The position numbers and the translations under genes are program-made. Shown here piece after piece: positions 1-5,148 of a stretch of DNA of 8,756 nucleotides. The DNA is from Kiritimatiellia bacterium (GTDB taxonomy: Bacteria; Verrucomicrobiota; Kiritimatiellia; SLAD01): assembly GCA_007126995.1 (NCBI GenBank), contig SLAD01000261.1, forward strand, positions 1 to 8,756. Reading direction: 5' to 3'. The notes under the pieces are model-generated. The model was not told the origin of the DNA and searched no databases. It saw nothing but the letters and a program-made list of their open reading frames with translations. Numbering within the stretch: the first letter of the stretch is position 1; each line of letters begins with the position of its first letter.

Positions 1-5
1 CCAAA

Positions 6-404
6 TTACCAAACATAGCAGAGCACTTCGCCGCCGACTTTCTGCTGACGCGCTTCGCGATCAGTCATCACGCCGGACGAGGTGCTGAGGATTGCAATAC
101 CCATGCCTCCGAGGACGCGCGGCAACTCGCCGGCCCCGGCATACTTGCGCAAGCTGGGCTTGCTGACCCGCTTCAAGCCTTCGATCCCGCTCTGGCGCTT
201 GGCATCGTACTTCAGGTAGACGCGCAGGAGTTTCTTGCTGCCGCCGCCTTCCGACACGTAATCACGAATAAAGCCTTCCTGTTTCAAAATGCGCGCGATT
301 TCCGCTTTCATTTTGGAATGCGGAATATCCGCATGGTCCAGATCGGCGCTGTGCGCATTACGCAGGCGTGTTAACATGTCCGCTATTGGATCCGATAAAC
401 TCAT
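6..404 (-). CDS. rpsH: 30S ribosomal protein S8
   Basis: S8 is a primary binder of the 16S central domain, and in E. coli it represses the spc operon through a site near rplE. The 132-residue product is complete: MSLSDPIADMLTRLRNAH, the middle block with KAEIARILKQEGFI, and the C-terminal signature GMGIAILSTSSGVMTDREARQQKVGGEVLCYVW. The ATG at 404 has GGGA 9 nt and AGGA 4 nt upstream, and follows rpsN by 17 nt. The TAA stop is 5 bases from the window edge. I did not find a convincing S8-type repressor site near rplE. Confidence 0.98.
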   Translation of the reverse strand: MSLSDPIADMLTRLRNAHSADLDHADIPHSKMKAEIARILKQEGFIRDYVSEGGGSKKLLRVYLKYDAKRQSGIEGLKRVSKPSLRKYAGAGELPRVLGGMGIAILSTSSGVMTDREARQQKVGGEVLCYVW

Positions 405-421
405 AAGTTCCTATCCCGCTT

Positions 422-607
422 TTACCAGCTTGCCTTGGTGACGCCCGGAATCTTTCCTTCCGAAGCCAGCTCCCGGAAACAGATCCGGCAGATCTTGAAT
501 TTCCGGATATAGCCCCGTGCCCGCCCGCAGCGCGTGCAGCGATTGTATTGGCGCGCACTGAATTTCGGCGCCCGATTCGACTTTGCGATTAATGATGTTT
601 TAGCCAA
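422..607 (-). CDS. rpsN: 30S ribosomal protein S14, zinc-binding short form
   Basis: S14 completes the 30S head. At 61 residues this is the short zinc-ribbon type (often called rpsZ), not the zinc-free form of about 100 residues. Cysteines at 24, 27, 40 and 43 form the CxxC-x12-CxxC site. The N-terminal AKTSLIAKSNRAPKF and the C-terminal CFRELASEGKIPGVTKASW are typical. The start codon is TTG at 607: AAAGGA is 9 nt upstream, and an in-frame TAG at 628..626 excludes an earlier start. Dependence on zinc makes this gene a candidate for zinc-response swapping if a zinc-free paralogue exists elsewhere, which this window cannot show. Confidence 0.97.
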   Translation of the reverse strand: MAKTSLIAKSNRAPKFSARQYNRCTRCGRARGYIRKFKICRICFRELASEGKIPGVTKASW

Positions 608-616
608 GGCAACGCG

Positions 617-622
617 TCCTTT
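617..622 (-). promoter_or_regulatory. Shine-Dalgarno site fixing the TTG start of rpsN
   Basis: AAAGGA on the minus strand is 9 nt from TTG at 607 and lies in the short rplE-rpsN spacer. With the in-frame stop upstream, it makes TTG the only reasonable start. Confidence 0.75.
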
Positions 623-630
623 CTTCTACT

Positions 631-1170
631 CTACGCCGCAAACGGCATCCCTAAATGCTTCAGCAAATCCCGCGCTTCTGCATCGGTTTCCGCTGTGGTT
701 ACAATACTGATATCCATCCCTTGGGTCCGCTTGACGTTGTCAGGATTGATTTCAGGAAAGATCGTCTGCTCCTTCAATCCCAAGGTGTAGCTGCCCCGGC
801 CGTCAAAGGCCTTGGCGGATACACCCCGGAAATCGCGAATACGCGGCAACGCCACGTTCATCAAGCGATCCAAAAATTCGTACATGCGCGCACCACGCAA
901 GGTCACTTTCGCACCAATCGGCATGCCTTCACGTAAGGCGAAGTTCGAAATGCTCTTCTTGGCCTTGGTAATCACCGGCCGCTGACCGGAAATTTTGGCC
1001 AGATCATCGCTGATCGATTTGAGCGCATCTTTATCGACCTTGGTGTTCACACTCATATTCACGACCACTTTGGTGATCCGGGGCACTTGCATCGGATTGG
1101 CATAGCCATGTGCCTTCTTGAGCGCCGGCACGACCTCTTGGTTATATTTTTCTTTCATCGTCGGAATCAT
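631..1170 (-). CDS. rplE: 50S ribosomal protein L5
   Basis: L5 binds 5S rRNA and forms part of the central protuberance, where it contacts S13 and P-site tRNA. The 179-residue product is of normal size: MKEKYNQEVVPALKKAHGYANPMQVPRITKVVVNM, then GQRPVITKAKKSISNFALREGMPIGAKVTLRG, FLDRLMNVALPRIRDFRGV and the C-terminal LGLKEQTIFPEINPDNV. The start is ATG at 1170; an ATG four codons on (1158) also fits the family. The nearest Shine-Dalgarno, GGGAG, is 14 nt before the first ATG, which is unusually far. The TAG stop is 23 nt before rpsN. Confidence 0.97.
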   Translation of the reverse strand: MIPTMKEKYNQEVVPALKKAHGYANPMQVPRITKVVVNMSVNTKVDKDALKSISDDLAKISGQRPVITKAKKSISNFALREGMPIGAKVTLRGARMYEFLDRLMNVALPRIRDFRGVSAKAFDGRGSYTLGLKEQTIFPEINPDNVKRTQGMDISIVTTAETDAEARDLLKHLGMPFAA

Positions 1171-1191
1171 GATGACGTCTGCTGCTCCCTC

Positions 1192-1476
1192 TTAATTCTC
1201 CGTCTTCGGAGCTTCGCCCTTGAATTTCACCAGGTTCGATACATGGATCGGGGCTTCCTTTTCCACGATGCCGCCTTGCGGATTGTCCTGGGTCTTCCGC
1301 ATGTGCTTCTTGACGTAGTTGTACCCCTCGACAATGGCTTTCTGCTGCTTGGGCAACACTTGCAACACCTTGCCGGGCTTGCCGCGATCCGCATCGGCAC
1401 CGCTGATGGCCAGCACCAGATCGCCTTTCTTGATATGGAGCGCTTTGCGCATGGTTTTCTTCTTCTGCAACTTCAT
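1192..1476 (-). CDS. rplX: 50S ribosomal protein L24
   Basis: L24 starts 50S assembly and lies by the tunnel exit. From ATG at 1476 the product is 94 residues, slightly shorter than the E. coli protein because the C-terminal part is brief. The KOW motif covers KKGDLVLAISGADADRGKPGKVLQVLP (about 16-42), followed by AIVEGYNYVKKHMRKTQDNPQGGIVEKEAPIHVSNL. The in-frame codon before the ATG is TTG, but the ATG makes a TGATG overlap with the rplN stop, and GAGG is 7 nt upstream, so the ATG is preferred. A small hairpin, CTCCG-AAGA-CGGAG, lies at the gene's end (1211..1198). Confidence 0.96.
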   Translation of the reverse strand: MKLQKKKTMRKALHIKKGDLVLAISGADADRGKPGKVLQVLPKQQKAIVEGYNYVKKHMRKTQDNPQGGIVEKEAPIHVSNLVKFKGEAPKTEN

Positions 1477-1841
1477 CAAATCACCTCAGGCGCCAAAGAC
1501 ACAATTTTCATAAAATTCTTGTCGCGCAACTCACGGGCGACCGGTCCGAAGATACGGCTGCCGCGCGGATTCATTTGATCGTCCACAATCACGGCCGCAT
1601 TGTGGTCGAATCGCAAGATGCTGCCGTCGGGACGGCGTATCGCGTCCTTGGTGCGCACGATCAACGCGCGATGCACTTCGCCCTTCTTGACCATGCCGCG
1701 AGGCTGCGCCTCTTTGACCGCAACCTTGATCACATCCCCTACGTGCGCCACCCGTTTGCGCTGCCCCAGTACGCGAATGCACTGCAGGGACTGCGCGCCG
1801 GTATTGTCGGCCACGTCCAATCTGGTTTGCATCTGAATCAT
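1476..1841 (-). CDS. rplN: 50S ribosomal protein L14
   Basis: L14 is on the 50S interface, forms an intersubunit bridge with 16S rRNA and pairs with L19. The 121-residue product has MIQMQTRLDVADNTGA, the basic block GDVIKVAVKEAQPRGMVKKGEVHRALIVRTK, then DNAAVIV-type FDHNAAVIVDDQMNPRGSRI and FGPVARELRDKNFMKIVSLAPEV. The ATG has AAGGA 9 nt upstream. It sits 31 nt after rpsQ, which leaves no room for a separate spc-type leader. The TGA overlaps the rplX ATG. Confidence 0.98.
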   Translation of the reverse strand: MIQMQTRLDVADNTGAQSLQCIRVLGQRKRVAHVGDVIKVAVKEAQPRGMVKKGEVHRALIVRTKDAIRRPDGSILRFDHNAAVIVDDQMNPRGSRIFGPVARELRDKNFMKIVSLAPEVI

Positions 1842-1872
1842 TACTTACGTTCCTTTGCGACAAGCGAAAGCA

Positions 1873-2151
1873 TCACACTCGCGCTTTTTCTAAAATCTCA
1901 ACGAGCCGCCAATGCTTCATCTTGCTCAGCGGGCGGGTCTCCATAATCCGTACGCGATCGCCGACCTGCGCCTCGTTCTTTTCGTCGTGCGCGTGATAGC
2001 GTTTCGCCTTCGTGATTTCCTTGCCGTACAACTCATGACGGATGCGGCGCTCGACGCGCACCACAATCGTCTTATCGCTGTTGGCGGTGACCACACGGCC
2101 TTCGCGCTGTTTCCGCAAACGACGCTCTTGATTCTCCGTTACTGCCGCCAT
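1873..2151 (-). CDS. rpsQ: 30S ribosomal protein S17
   Basis: S17 is a primary 16S rRNA binding protein with an OB fold. From ATG at 2151 the product is 92 residues: RKQREGRVVTANSDKTIVVRVERRIRHELYGKEITKAKRYHAHDE, then AQVGDRVRIMETRPLSKMKHWRLVEIL, a complete family match. The codon just upstream is GTG (2154), also in frame. The ATG is preferred because it forms a TGATG stop-start overlap with rpmC and is the stronger start codon. The Shine-Dalgarno signal is weak, so re-initiation after rpmC is likely. In many bacteria the S10 operon ends here, but rplN follows after only 31 nt. Confidence 0.97.
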   Translation of the reverse strand: MAAVTENQERRLRKQREGRVVTANSDKTIVVRVERRIRHELYGKEITKAKRYHAHDEKNEAQVGDRVRIMETRPLSKMKHWRLVEILEKARV

Positions 2152-2351
2152 CACGCCACACTCGCTTTCTTTCGCTCGGTTTGAACGGTACGCAGCCGGG
2201 CCACCTCGCGGCGCAGGGCACGAATCCGCGACGAACGCTCCAACTGGCCGGTGGCCTGCTGCACGCGCAGGTTAAACAGCTCTTTCGCCGTTTCCTCGTA
2301 CTGATGCCGCAGCTCTTCCGGCGTCAATTCTCTCATTTCTGCAATCTTCAT
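2151..2351 (-). CDS. rpmC: 50S ribosomal protein L29
   Basis: L29 is a small helical hairpin protein next to L23 at the tunnel exit. The 66-residue product shows the expected two long helices: MRELTPEELRHQYEETAKELFNLRVQQATGQLE and the basic second helix with IRALRREVARLRTVQTERK. The ATG at 2351 follows rplP by 15 nt; AGGA lies 9 nt upstream. The TGA stop overlaps the rpsQ start as TGATG. Identification rests on sequence pattern and on its fixed place between L16 and S17. Confidence 0.97.
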   Translation of the reverse strand: MKIAEMRELTPEELRHQYEETAKELFNLRVQQATGQLERSSRIRALRREVARLRTVQTERKKASVA

Positions 2352-2366
2352 AACCTCAGATCCTGA

Positions 2367-2783
2367 TTAATGCGTGTGACGCTGAACAAAGCGCGTCCGG
2401 ATCGGCAGCTTCGATGCCGCTAACTTCATGGCCTCACGGGCGATCGGCTCGGGCACACCACCCAGCTCGAACATCATGCGGCCCGGCTTGACCACCGCGA
2501 CCCAGCCTTCGACGCCACCTTTGCCCTTACCCATACGCACTTCCAAGGGCTTCTTGGTGTAGGGCTTGTCCGGGAAAATGCGGATCCAGAGCTTTCCTTT
2601 ACGCTTCATGCAGCGGTTGATCGCGACACGGCAGGCTTCGATCTGAATGTTGGTGATCCAAGCGCGTCCCAGGGACTGCAACCCGTATTCGCCAAACGCC
2701 ATCTCGTTCCCTTTGCTGGCGACGCCCTTCCGGCTGCCTCGCTGCACCTTGCGGTGCTTCACTCTCTTTGGCATTAATGGCAT
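2367..2783 (-). CDS. rplP: 50S ribosomal protein L16
   Basis: L16 joins late in 50S assembly and contacts the A-site tRNA elbow. The 138-residue product has PKRVKHRKVQRGSRKG, GEYGLQSLGRAWITNIQIEACRVAINRCMKRKGKLWIRIFPDKP and VRMGKGKGGVEGWVAVVKPGRMMFELGGVPEPIAREA, the family blocks in order. The arginine in VRMGKGKG that some bacteria hydroxylate (E. coli R81) is present. The first ATG (2783) is chosen because GAGG is 9 nt upstream; an ATG three codons later (2774) is possible. It lies 19 nt after rpsC and 15 nt before rpmC. Confidence 0.98.
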   Translation of the reverse strand: MPLMPKRVKHRKVQRGSRKGVASKGNEMAFGEYGLQSLGRAWITNIQIEACRVAINRCMKRKGKLWIRIFPDKPYTKKPLEVRMGKGKGGVEGWVAVVKPGRMMFELGGVPEPIAREAMKLAASKLPIRTRFVQRHTH

Positions 2784-2802
2784 AGCTGACTACCTCAAAC
2801 GT

Positions 2803-3435
2803 TTAGGCCGCCGCTTCCGGCTTCCTGCAAATCCACACTTTCACCCCAATCTTGCCCGCCACCGTGTTGGCTTCGGCGAAGCCGTACTCGACATTGGCGC
2901 GCAGCGTATGGAGCGGCACTTTACCCTGTTTATATTCTTCGCGGCGGGCCAACTCGGCGCCACCCAGGCGACCGGCGACACCGACCTTGATGCCTTCCGC
3001 GCCCAATTCCATGGCGACCTGAATCGCCCGCTTCATGGCACGGCGGAATGAAACCCGGCGCTCCAACTGGCTGGCGATCCCTTCCGCCACCAACTGCGCG
3101 TTCGTGTCCGCGTTTTTGACTTCCCGTATCTCGATATAGATTTCGCGCTTGGTCTTGGCCGCGATTTGCTCGCGCAATCGCTCCAAATCCGCACCCTTGC
3201 GGCCGATCACAATGCCCGGTCGCGCCGTATGCAGCGTGACGCGCGCCCGGTTGGCATACCGCTCAATGCCGATATCCGCAATGGCGCCGTCTTTCAGTTG
3301 CTTCTTGATCATGTCCCGGATCAATTGATCCTCGCGCAATAGATCGCCGAACTCGCTCTTGCCGGCATACCATCGCGAGCGCCAATTTTTCGTGACGCCG
3401 ACCCGCAACCCAATAGGATTAACTTTCTGACCCAA
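2803..3435 (-). CDS. rpsC: 30S ribosomal protein S3
   Basis: S3 is at the mRNA entry site of the 30S subunit and, with S4 and S5, helps unwind mRNA. The product is 210 residues. It starts GQKVNPIGLRVG, has a type II KH domain with the IGRKGA loop (77-82), arginines and lysine at 131, 132 and 135 that match the E. coli entry-site helicase residues, and the C-terminal signature GRLGGAELARREE (155-167). The start codon is TTG at 3435. It is fixed by the canonical N-terminus, by GGAG 7 nt upstream, and by the rplV TAA, which lies in the same frame and closes it upstream. The next Met is at residue 42. rplP follows after 19 nt. Confidence 0.98.
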   Translation of the reverse strand: MGQKVNPIGLRVGVTKNWRSRWYAGKSEFGDLLREDQLIRDMIKKQLKDGAIADIGIERYANRARVTLHTARPGIVIGRKGADLERLREQIAAKTKREIYIEIREVKNADTNAQLVAEGIASQLERRVSFRRAMKRAIQVAMELGAEGIKVGVAGRLGGAELARREEYKQGKVPLHTLRANVEYGFAEANTVAGKIGVKVWICRKPEAAA

Positions 3436-3442
3436 ACCGCTG

Positions 3443-3452
3443 CTCCTTCCTT
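3443..3452 (-). promoter_or_regulatory. Shine-Dalgarno site fixing the TTG start of rpsC
   Basis: AAGGAAGGAG on the minus strand overlaps the end of rplV (TAA at 3453..3451). Its GGAG is 7 nt from TTG at 3435. It is among the strongest ribosome binding sites in the window, which may offset the weak start codon. Confidence 0.8.
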
Positions 3453-3813
3453 ATACCGATCGCCCAGCCGCTCGCCGGGGCTTCACATTGGTCAACGTGA
3501 TACGAATATGGCTCGTCTTCTTTTGAATCGGCTTCGCCATACCCCGGGCCGCCGGCCGGAACCGCTTAATGATCGGTCCACCGTCGACCACCGCTTCCTT
3601 CACATACAGATCCTCCGCCGACAGATCGGCGTTATTCTCGGCGTTCGCGATCGCGGACTTCAAGGTCTTGCCGACAAAGAAGGCGCCCTTGCGCTTGTTA
3701 AACGAGGTCACCCGCAGGGCCTCGTCCACGGTTTTACCCTGAATCGCGCGCGTCAAATCCCGCACTTTCGTCGGCGAAATCCGCACAAACTTCGCTGTTG
3801 CTGTTACGTCCAT
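3451..3813 (-). CDS. rplV: 50S ribosomal protein L22
   Basis: L22 binds all domains of 23S rRNA and its long hairpin lines the exit tunnel, with L4 at the constriction. From ATG at 3813 the product is 120 residues, a normal length: AKFVRISPTKVRDLTRAIQGKTVDEAL, then LKSAIANAENN, then the tunnel hairpin with VDGGPIIKRFRPAARGMAKPI and the strand KKTSHIRITL. The frame is open to a GTG at 3837, which would add eight residues unlike the family. The AGGAAG at 3829..3824 lies 10 nt before the ATG and downstream of that GTG, so the ATG is preferred. It is preceded by the structured gap and may start its own transcription unit. The TAA stop lies inside the ribosome binding region of rpsC. Confidence 0.97.
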   Translation of the reverse strand: MDVTATAKFVRISPTKVRDLTRAIQGKTVDEALRVTSFNKRKGAFFVGKTLKSAIANAENNADLSAEDLYVKEAVVDGGPIIKRFRPAARGMAKPIQKKTSHIRITLTNVKPRRAAGRSV

Positions 3814-3837
3814 AATGCACACACTTCCTATGGCCAC

Positions 3838-3863
3838 CGCCGCAAATAATAACGATTGCGGCG
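3838..3863 (-). repeat. Stem-loop 4 just upstream of the rplV ribosome binding site
   Basis: CGCCGCAA pairs perfectly with TTGCGGCG (8 pairs) around the 10-nt A/T-rich loop TCGTTATTAT. The stem ends 8 nt before the AGGAAG of rplV, so it leaves the ribosome binding site free. It competes for bases 3863..3860 with an alternative stem to 3885..3880. Confidence 0.5.
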
Positions 3864-3878
3864 CTCGCGTTACGGAGT

Positions 3879-3908
3879 AAGCGCCCTGAAAACCGTTTCA
3901 AAGCACCC
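3879..3908 (-). repeat. Stem-loop 3, strand-specific RNA hairpin candidate
   Basis: In the sense transcript GGGUGCUUUGAAA pairs without interruption with UUUCAGGGCGCUU around a CGGU tetraloop. This gives 13 pairs, 5 of them G-U. On the opposite strand those five would be A/C mismatches, so the fold suits RNA transcribed towards rplV rather than a DNA palindrome. Its 3' arm can instead pair with 3865..3860, which would break stem-loops 3 and 4. Confidence 0.5.
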
Positions 3909-3918
3909 TACTGTGACG

Positions 3919-3947
3919 ATCCGGGGCGCACATCAAGCGCTCCGGAT
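3919..3947 (-). repeat. Inverted repeat / stem-loop 2 in the rpsS-rplV gap
   Basis: ATCCGG-A-GCGC pairs with GCGC-C-CCGGAT around a 7-nt loop TTGATGT, giving 10 G+C-rich pairs with one A/C mismatch. It directly abuts stem-loop 1. It is the most G+C-rich stem of the set. No T-run follows, so it is not a standard terminator. Confidence 0.55.
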
Positions 3948-3981
3948 GCAAGTGAAGCGTGGATACTACGCATCCCTTGCA
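3947..3981 (-). repeat. Inverted repeat / stem-loop 1 in the rpsS-rplV gap
   Basis: The two arms form 12 Watson-Crick pairs: TGCAAG with CTTGCA, GA with TC, and GCGT with ACGC. They are interrupted by one G/A and one T/T mismatch and close a 7-nt loop AGTATCC. It could be an RNA hairpin in read-through transcripts, or a DNA operator over the candidate promoter. Confidence 0.5.
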
Positions 3982-3991
3982 CTTCTGCCAA
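3963..3991 (-). promoter_or_regulatory. Candidate sigma-70-type promoter upstream of rplV
   Basis: On the minus strand TTGGCA (3991..3986, 5 of 6 to the -35 consensus) is 17 nt from TAGTAT (3968..3963, 4 of 6 to the -10 consensus). The A/T-rich tract at 4018..3996 lies where an UP element would be. The predicted start is near 3956, giving a leader of about 143 nt before the rplV ATG. The first inverted repeat (3981..3947) overlaps the -10 box, so it would be an operator-like DNA site for this promoter rather than part of its RNA. This rests on sequence match only. Confidence 0.35.
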
Positions 3992-4018
3992 TACTGTTTT
4001 TCTAAAAACCCGAAATTT

Positions 4019-4303
4019 TTACTTCAACGATACGGTCTTATCCGTGGCCGCACCGTGACGACGGAACTGACGCGTGGGCGAAAACTCGCCCAGACGATGT
4101 CCGACCATGTTTTCGGTAATAAATACCGAGATAAAATTCTTGCCGTTATGAATCGCGAACGTGTGCCCGACAAATTCCGGCGCAATCATCGAACGCCGCG
4201 ACCAGGTCTTGATCGCGCGCTTCTGACCGCTCTGATTCATGCGCTCCACTTTCTTGAGGAGCTTCTCTTCGACGAAAGGACCTTTTTTTAACGAACGGGA
4301 CAT
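4019..4303 (-). CDS. rpsS: 30S ribosomal protein S19
   Basis: S19 is a 30S head protein that contacts S13 and the A-site region. The 94-residue product matches the family end to end: MSRSLKKGPFVEEKLL, KRAIKTWSRRSMIAPEFVGHTFAIHNGK, then the signature ENMVGHRLGEFSPTRQFRRHG. The ATG is 3 nt after the rplB stop. A GGAGGAAG sequence inside the end of rplB serves it, with 12 nt between GGAGG and ATG, a little long. The TAA stop is followed by the only large gap in the cluster, about 205 nt to rplV. In most S10 clusters rplV follows directly, so this break is the oddity of the gene's context. Confidence 0.98.
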   Translation of the reverse strand: MSRSLKKGPFVEEKLLKKVERMNQSGQKRAIKTWSRRSMIAPEFVGHTFAIHNGKNFISVFITENMVGHRLGEFSPTRQFRRHGAATDKTVSLK

Positions 4304-4306
4304 AGC

Positions 4307-5134
4307 TTACTTCTTCCTCCGTTGTACGATCACGCGGCTCGACGCCTTCTTCTTGGAGCGCGTGCGCTTACCCTTGGCCAACTGGCCCCACGGGGAAACC
4401 GGATGACCGCCACCCGAGGAGCGACCTTCGCCGCCACCCATGGGGTGATCCACCGGGTTCATCGCCACGCCGCGCACGGTCGGACGACGGCCCTTCCAGC
4501 GGGCGCGCCCGGCTTTACCCAGCGAAATGCTCTCGTGCTCCACATTGCCCACTTGACCAATCGTGGCATAACAATTGACGCTAAACTTGCGGATTTCGCC
4601 GGAAGGCAATTTGATGTCCGCAGAGTCACCCTCGCGGGCCAAAATCTGCGCGGACTGACCGGCCGAGCGAACGACCTTGGCGCCACGCCCCGGGATCAAC
4701 TCCAGGTTGTGCACGGGCAAGCCCAGGGGAATCTTGGCCAGCGGCAGCGCGTTGCCGATCTCCGGCTCGGCTTCCGGACCGGACATCACCGAGGTGCCCA
4801 CTTTCAAATTGACCGGCGCCAACATGTAGCGCTTCTCGCCATCGGCGTAATGCAGCAAGGCCAACCGGGCGGAACGATTGGGATCGTATTCGATCCCGGC
4901 AACCTTGGCCGGGATGCCGTGCTTTTCGCGCAGGAAATCGACGTGCCGCAAACGCTTCTTGTGGCCACCGCCACGATGACGCACCGTGATGCGACCATGC
5001 GCGTTCCGGCCCGCATTCTGCTTCTTCTTTTTGACCAGCGACTTCTCCGGCTTGTCCTTGGTGATCTCGTCAAACGTCGAGACCGACATGGAACGTCGGC
5101 TGGCGGTATACGGTTTGAATTTACGAATTGGCAT
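4307..5134 (-). CDS. rplB: 50S ribosomal protein L2
   Basis: L2 is one of the most conserved large-subunit proteins; it supports subunit association and the peptidyl transferase centre. The product is 275 residues, the usual size. It has the N-terminal PIRKFKPYTASRRSMS, the OB-like core with GRITVRHRGGGHKKRLRHVDF (about 47-67), and the SH3-like part ending in AMNPVDHPMGGGEGR (about 224-238). The histidine matching E. coli H229 is kept (H230 here, counting Met); two residues on, the His of E. coli is Met, a change common in several phyla. The C-terminal GGGHPVSPWG and a lysine/arginine-rich tail follow. The ATG has GAGGA (5147..5143) 8 nt upstream. The stop TAA is only 3 nt before rpsS. Confidence 0.99.
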   Translation of the reverse strand: MPIRKFKPYTASRRSMSVSTFDEITKDKPEKSLVKKKKQNAGRNAHGRITVRHRGGGHKKRLRHVDFLREKHGIPAKVAGIEYDPNRSARLALLHYADGEKRYMLAPVNLKVGTSVMSGPEAEPEIGNALPLAKIPLGLPVHNLELIPGRGAKVVRSAGQSAQILAREGDSADIKLPSGEIRKFSVNCYATIGQVGNVEHESISLGKAGRARWKGRRPTVRGVAMNPVDHPMGGGEGRSSGGGHPVSPWGQLAKGKRTRSKKKASSRVIVQRRKK

Positions 5135-5148
5135 GGTCTAGTTCCTCA

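Larger units (their letters stand above)
3814..4018 (-). other. Long structured intergenic region between rpsS and rplV
   Basis: This stretch of about 205 nt has no convincing gene. Read on the transcript strand it has an A/T-rich start (4018..3996, including the dyad GTTTTTAGAAAAAC). A promoter-like TTGGCA-N17-TAGTAT follows, then four stem-loops in tandem (3981..3947, 3947..3919, 3908..3879, 3863..3838), and last the rplV Shine-Dalgarno AGGAAG (3829..3824). No stem is followed by a U-run, so no classic intrinsic terminator is seen. Because every other junction in the cluster is under about 35 nt, this is the likely site for any promoter or feedback leader acting on rplV and the genes after it. 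Function is inferred, not known. Confidence 0.65.

Noticed and set aside
1198..1211. Hairpin CTCCG-AAGA-CGGAG at the end of rplX as an S8 repressor site
   Set aside because: It is only 5 pairs, lies in coding sequence, and lacks the bulged internal loop of known S8 sites that I would need to see.
3919..3947. G+C-rich stem-loop 2 as a Rho-independent terminator
   Set aside because: The bases after the stem on the transcript strand are CGTCACAGTAGG, with no U-run.
3908..3973. A possible 21-codon leader peptide in the rpsS-rplV gap (minus strand, starting MRSIHASLASG)
   Set aside because: The only purine-rich sequence touches the ATG directly, so spacing is wrong. The ATG lies upstream of the predicted start near 3956, and the peptide shows no residue run typical of attenuation leaders.
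3996..4009. The dyad GTTTTTAGAAAAAC after rpsS as an intrinsic terminator
   Set aside because: The stem is almost all A-U with a two-base centre and no U-run after it. It fits an A/T-rich upstream promoter tract better than a terminator.
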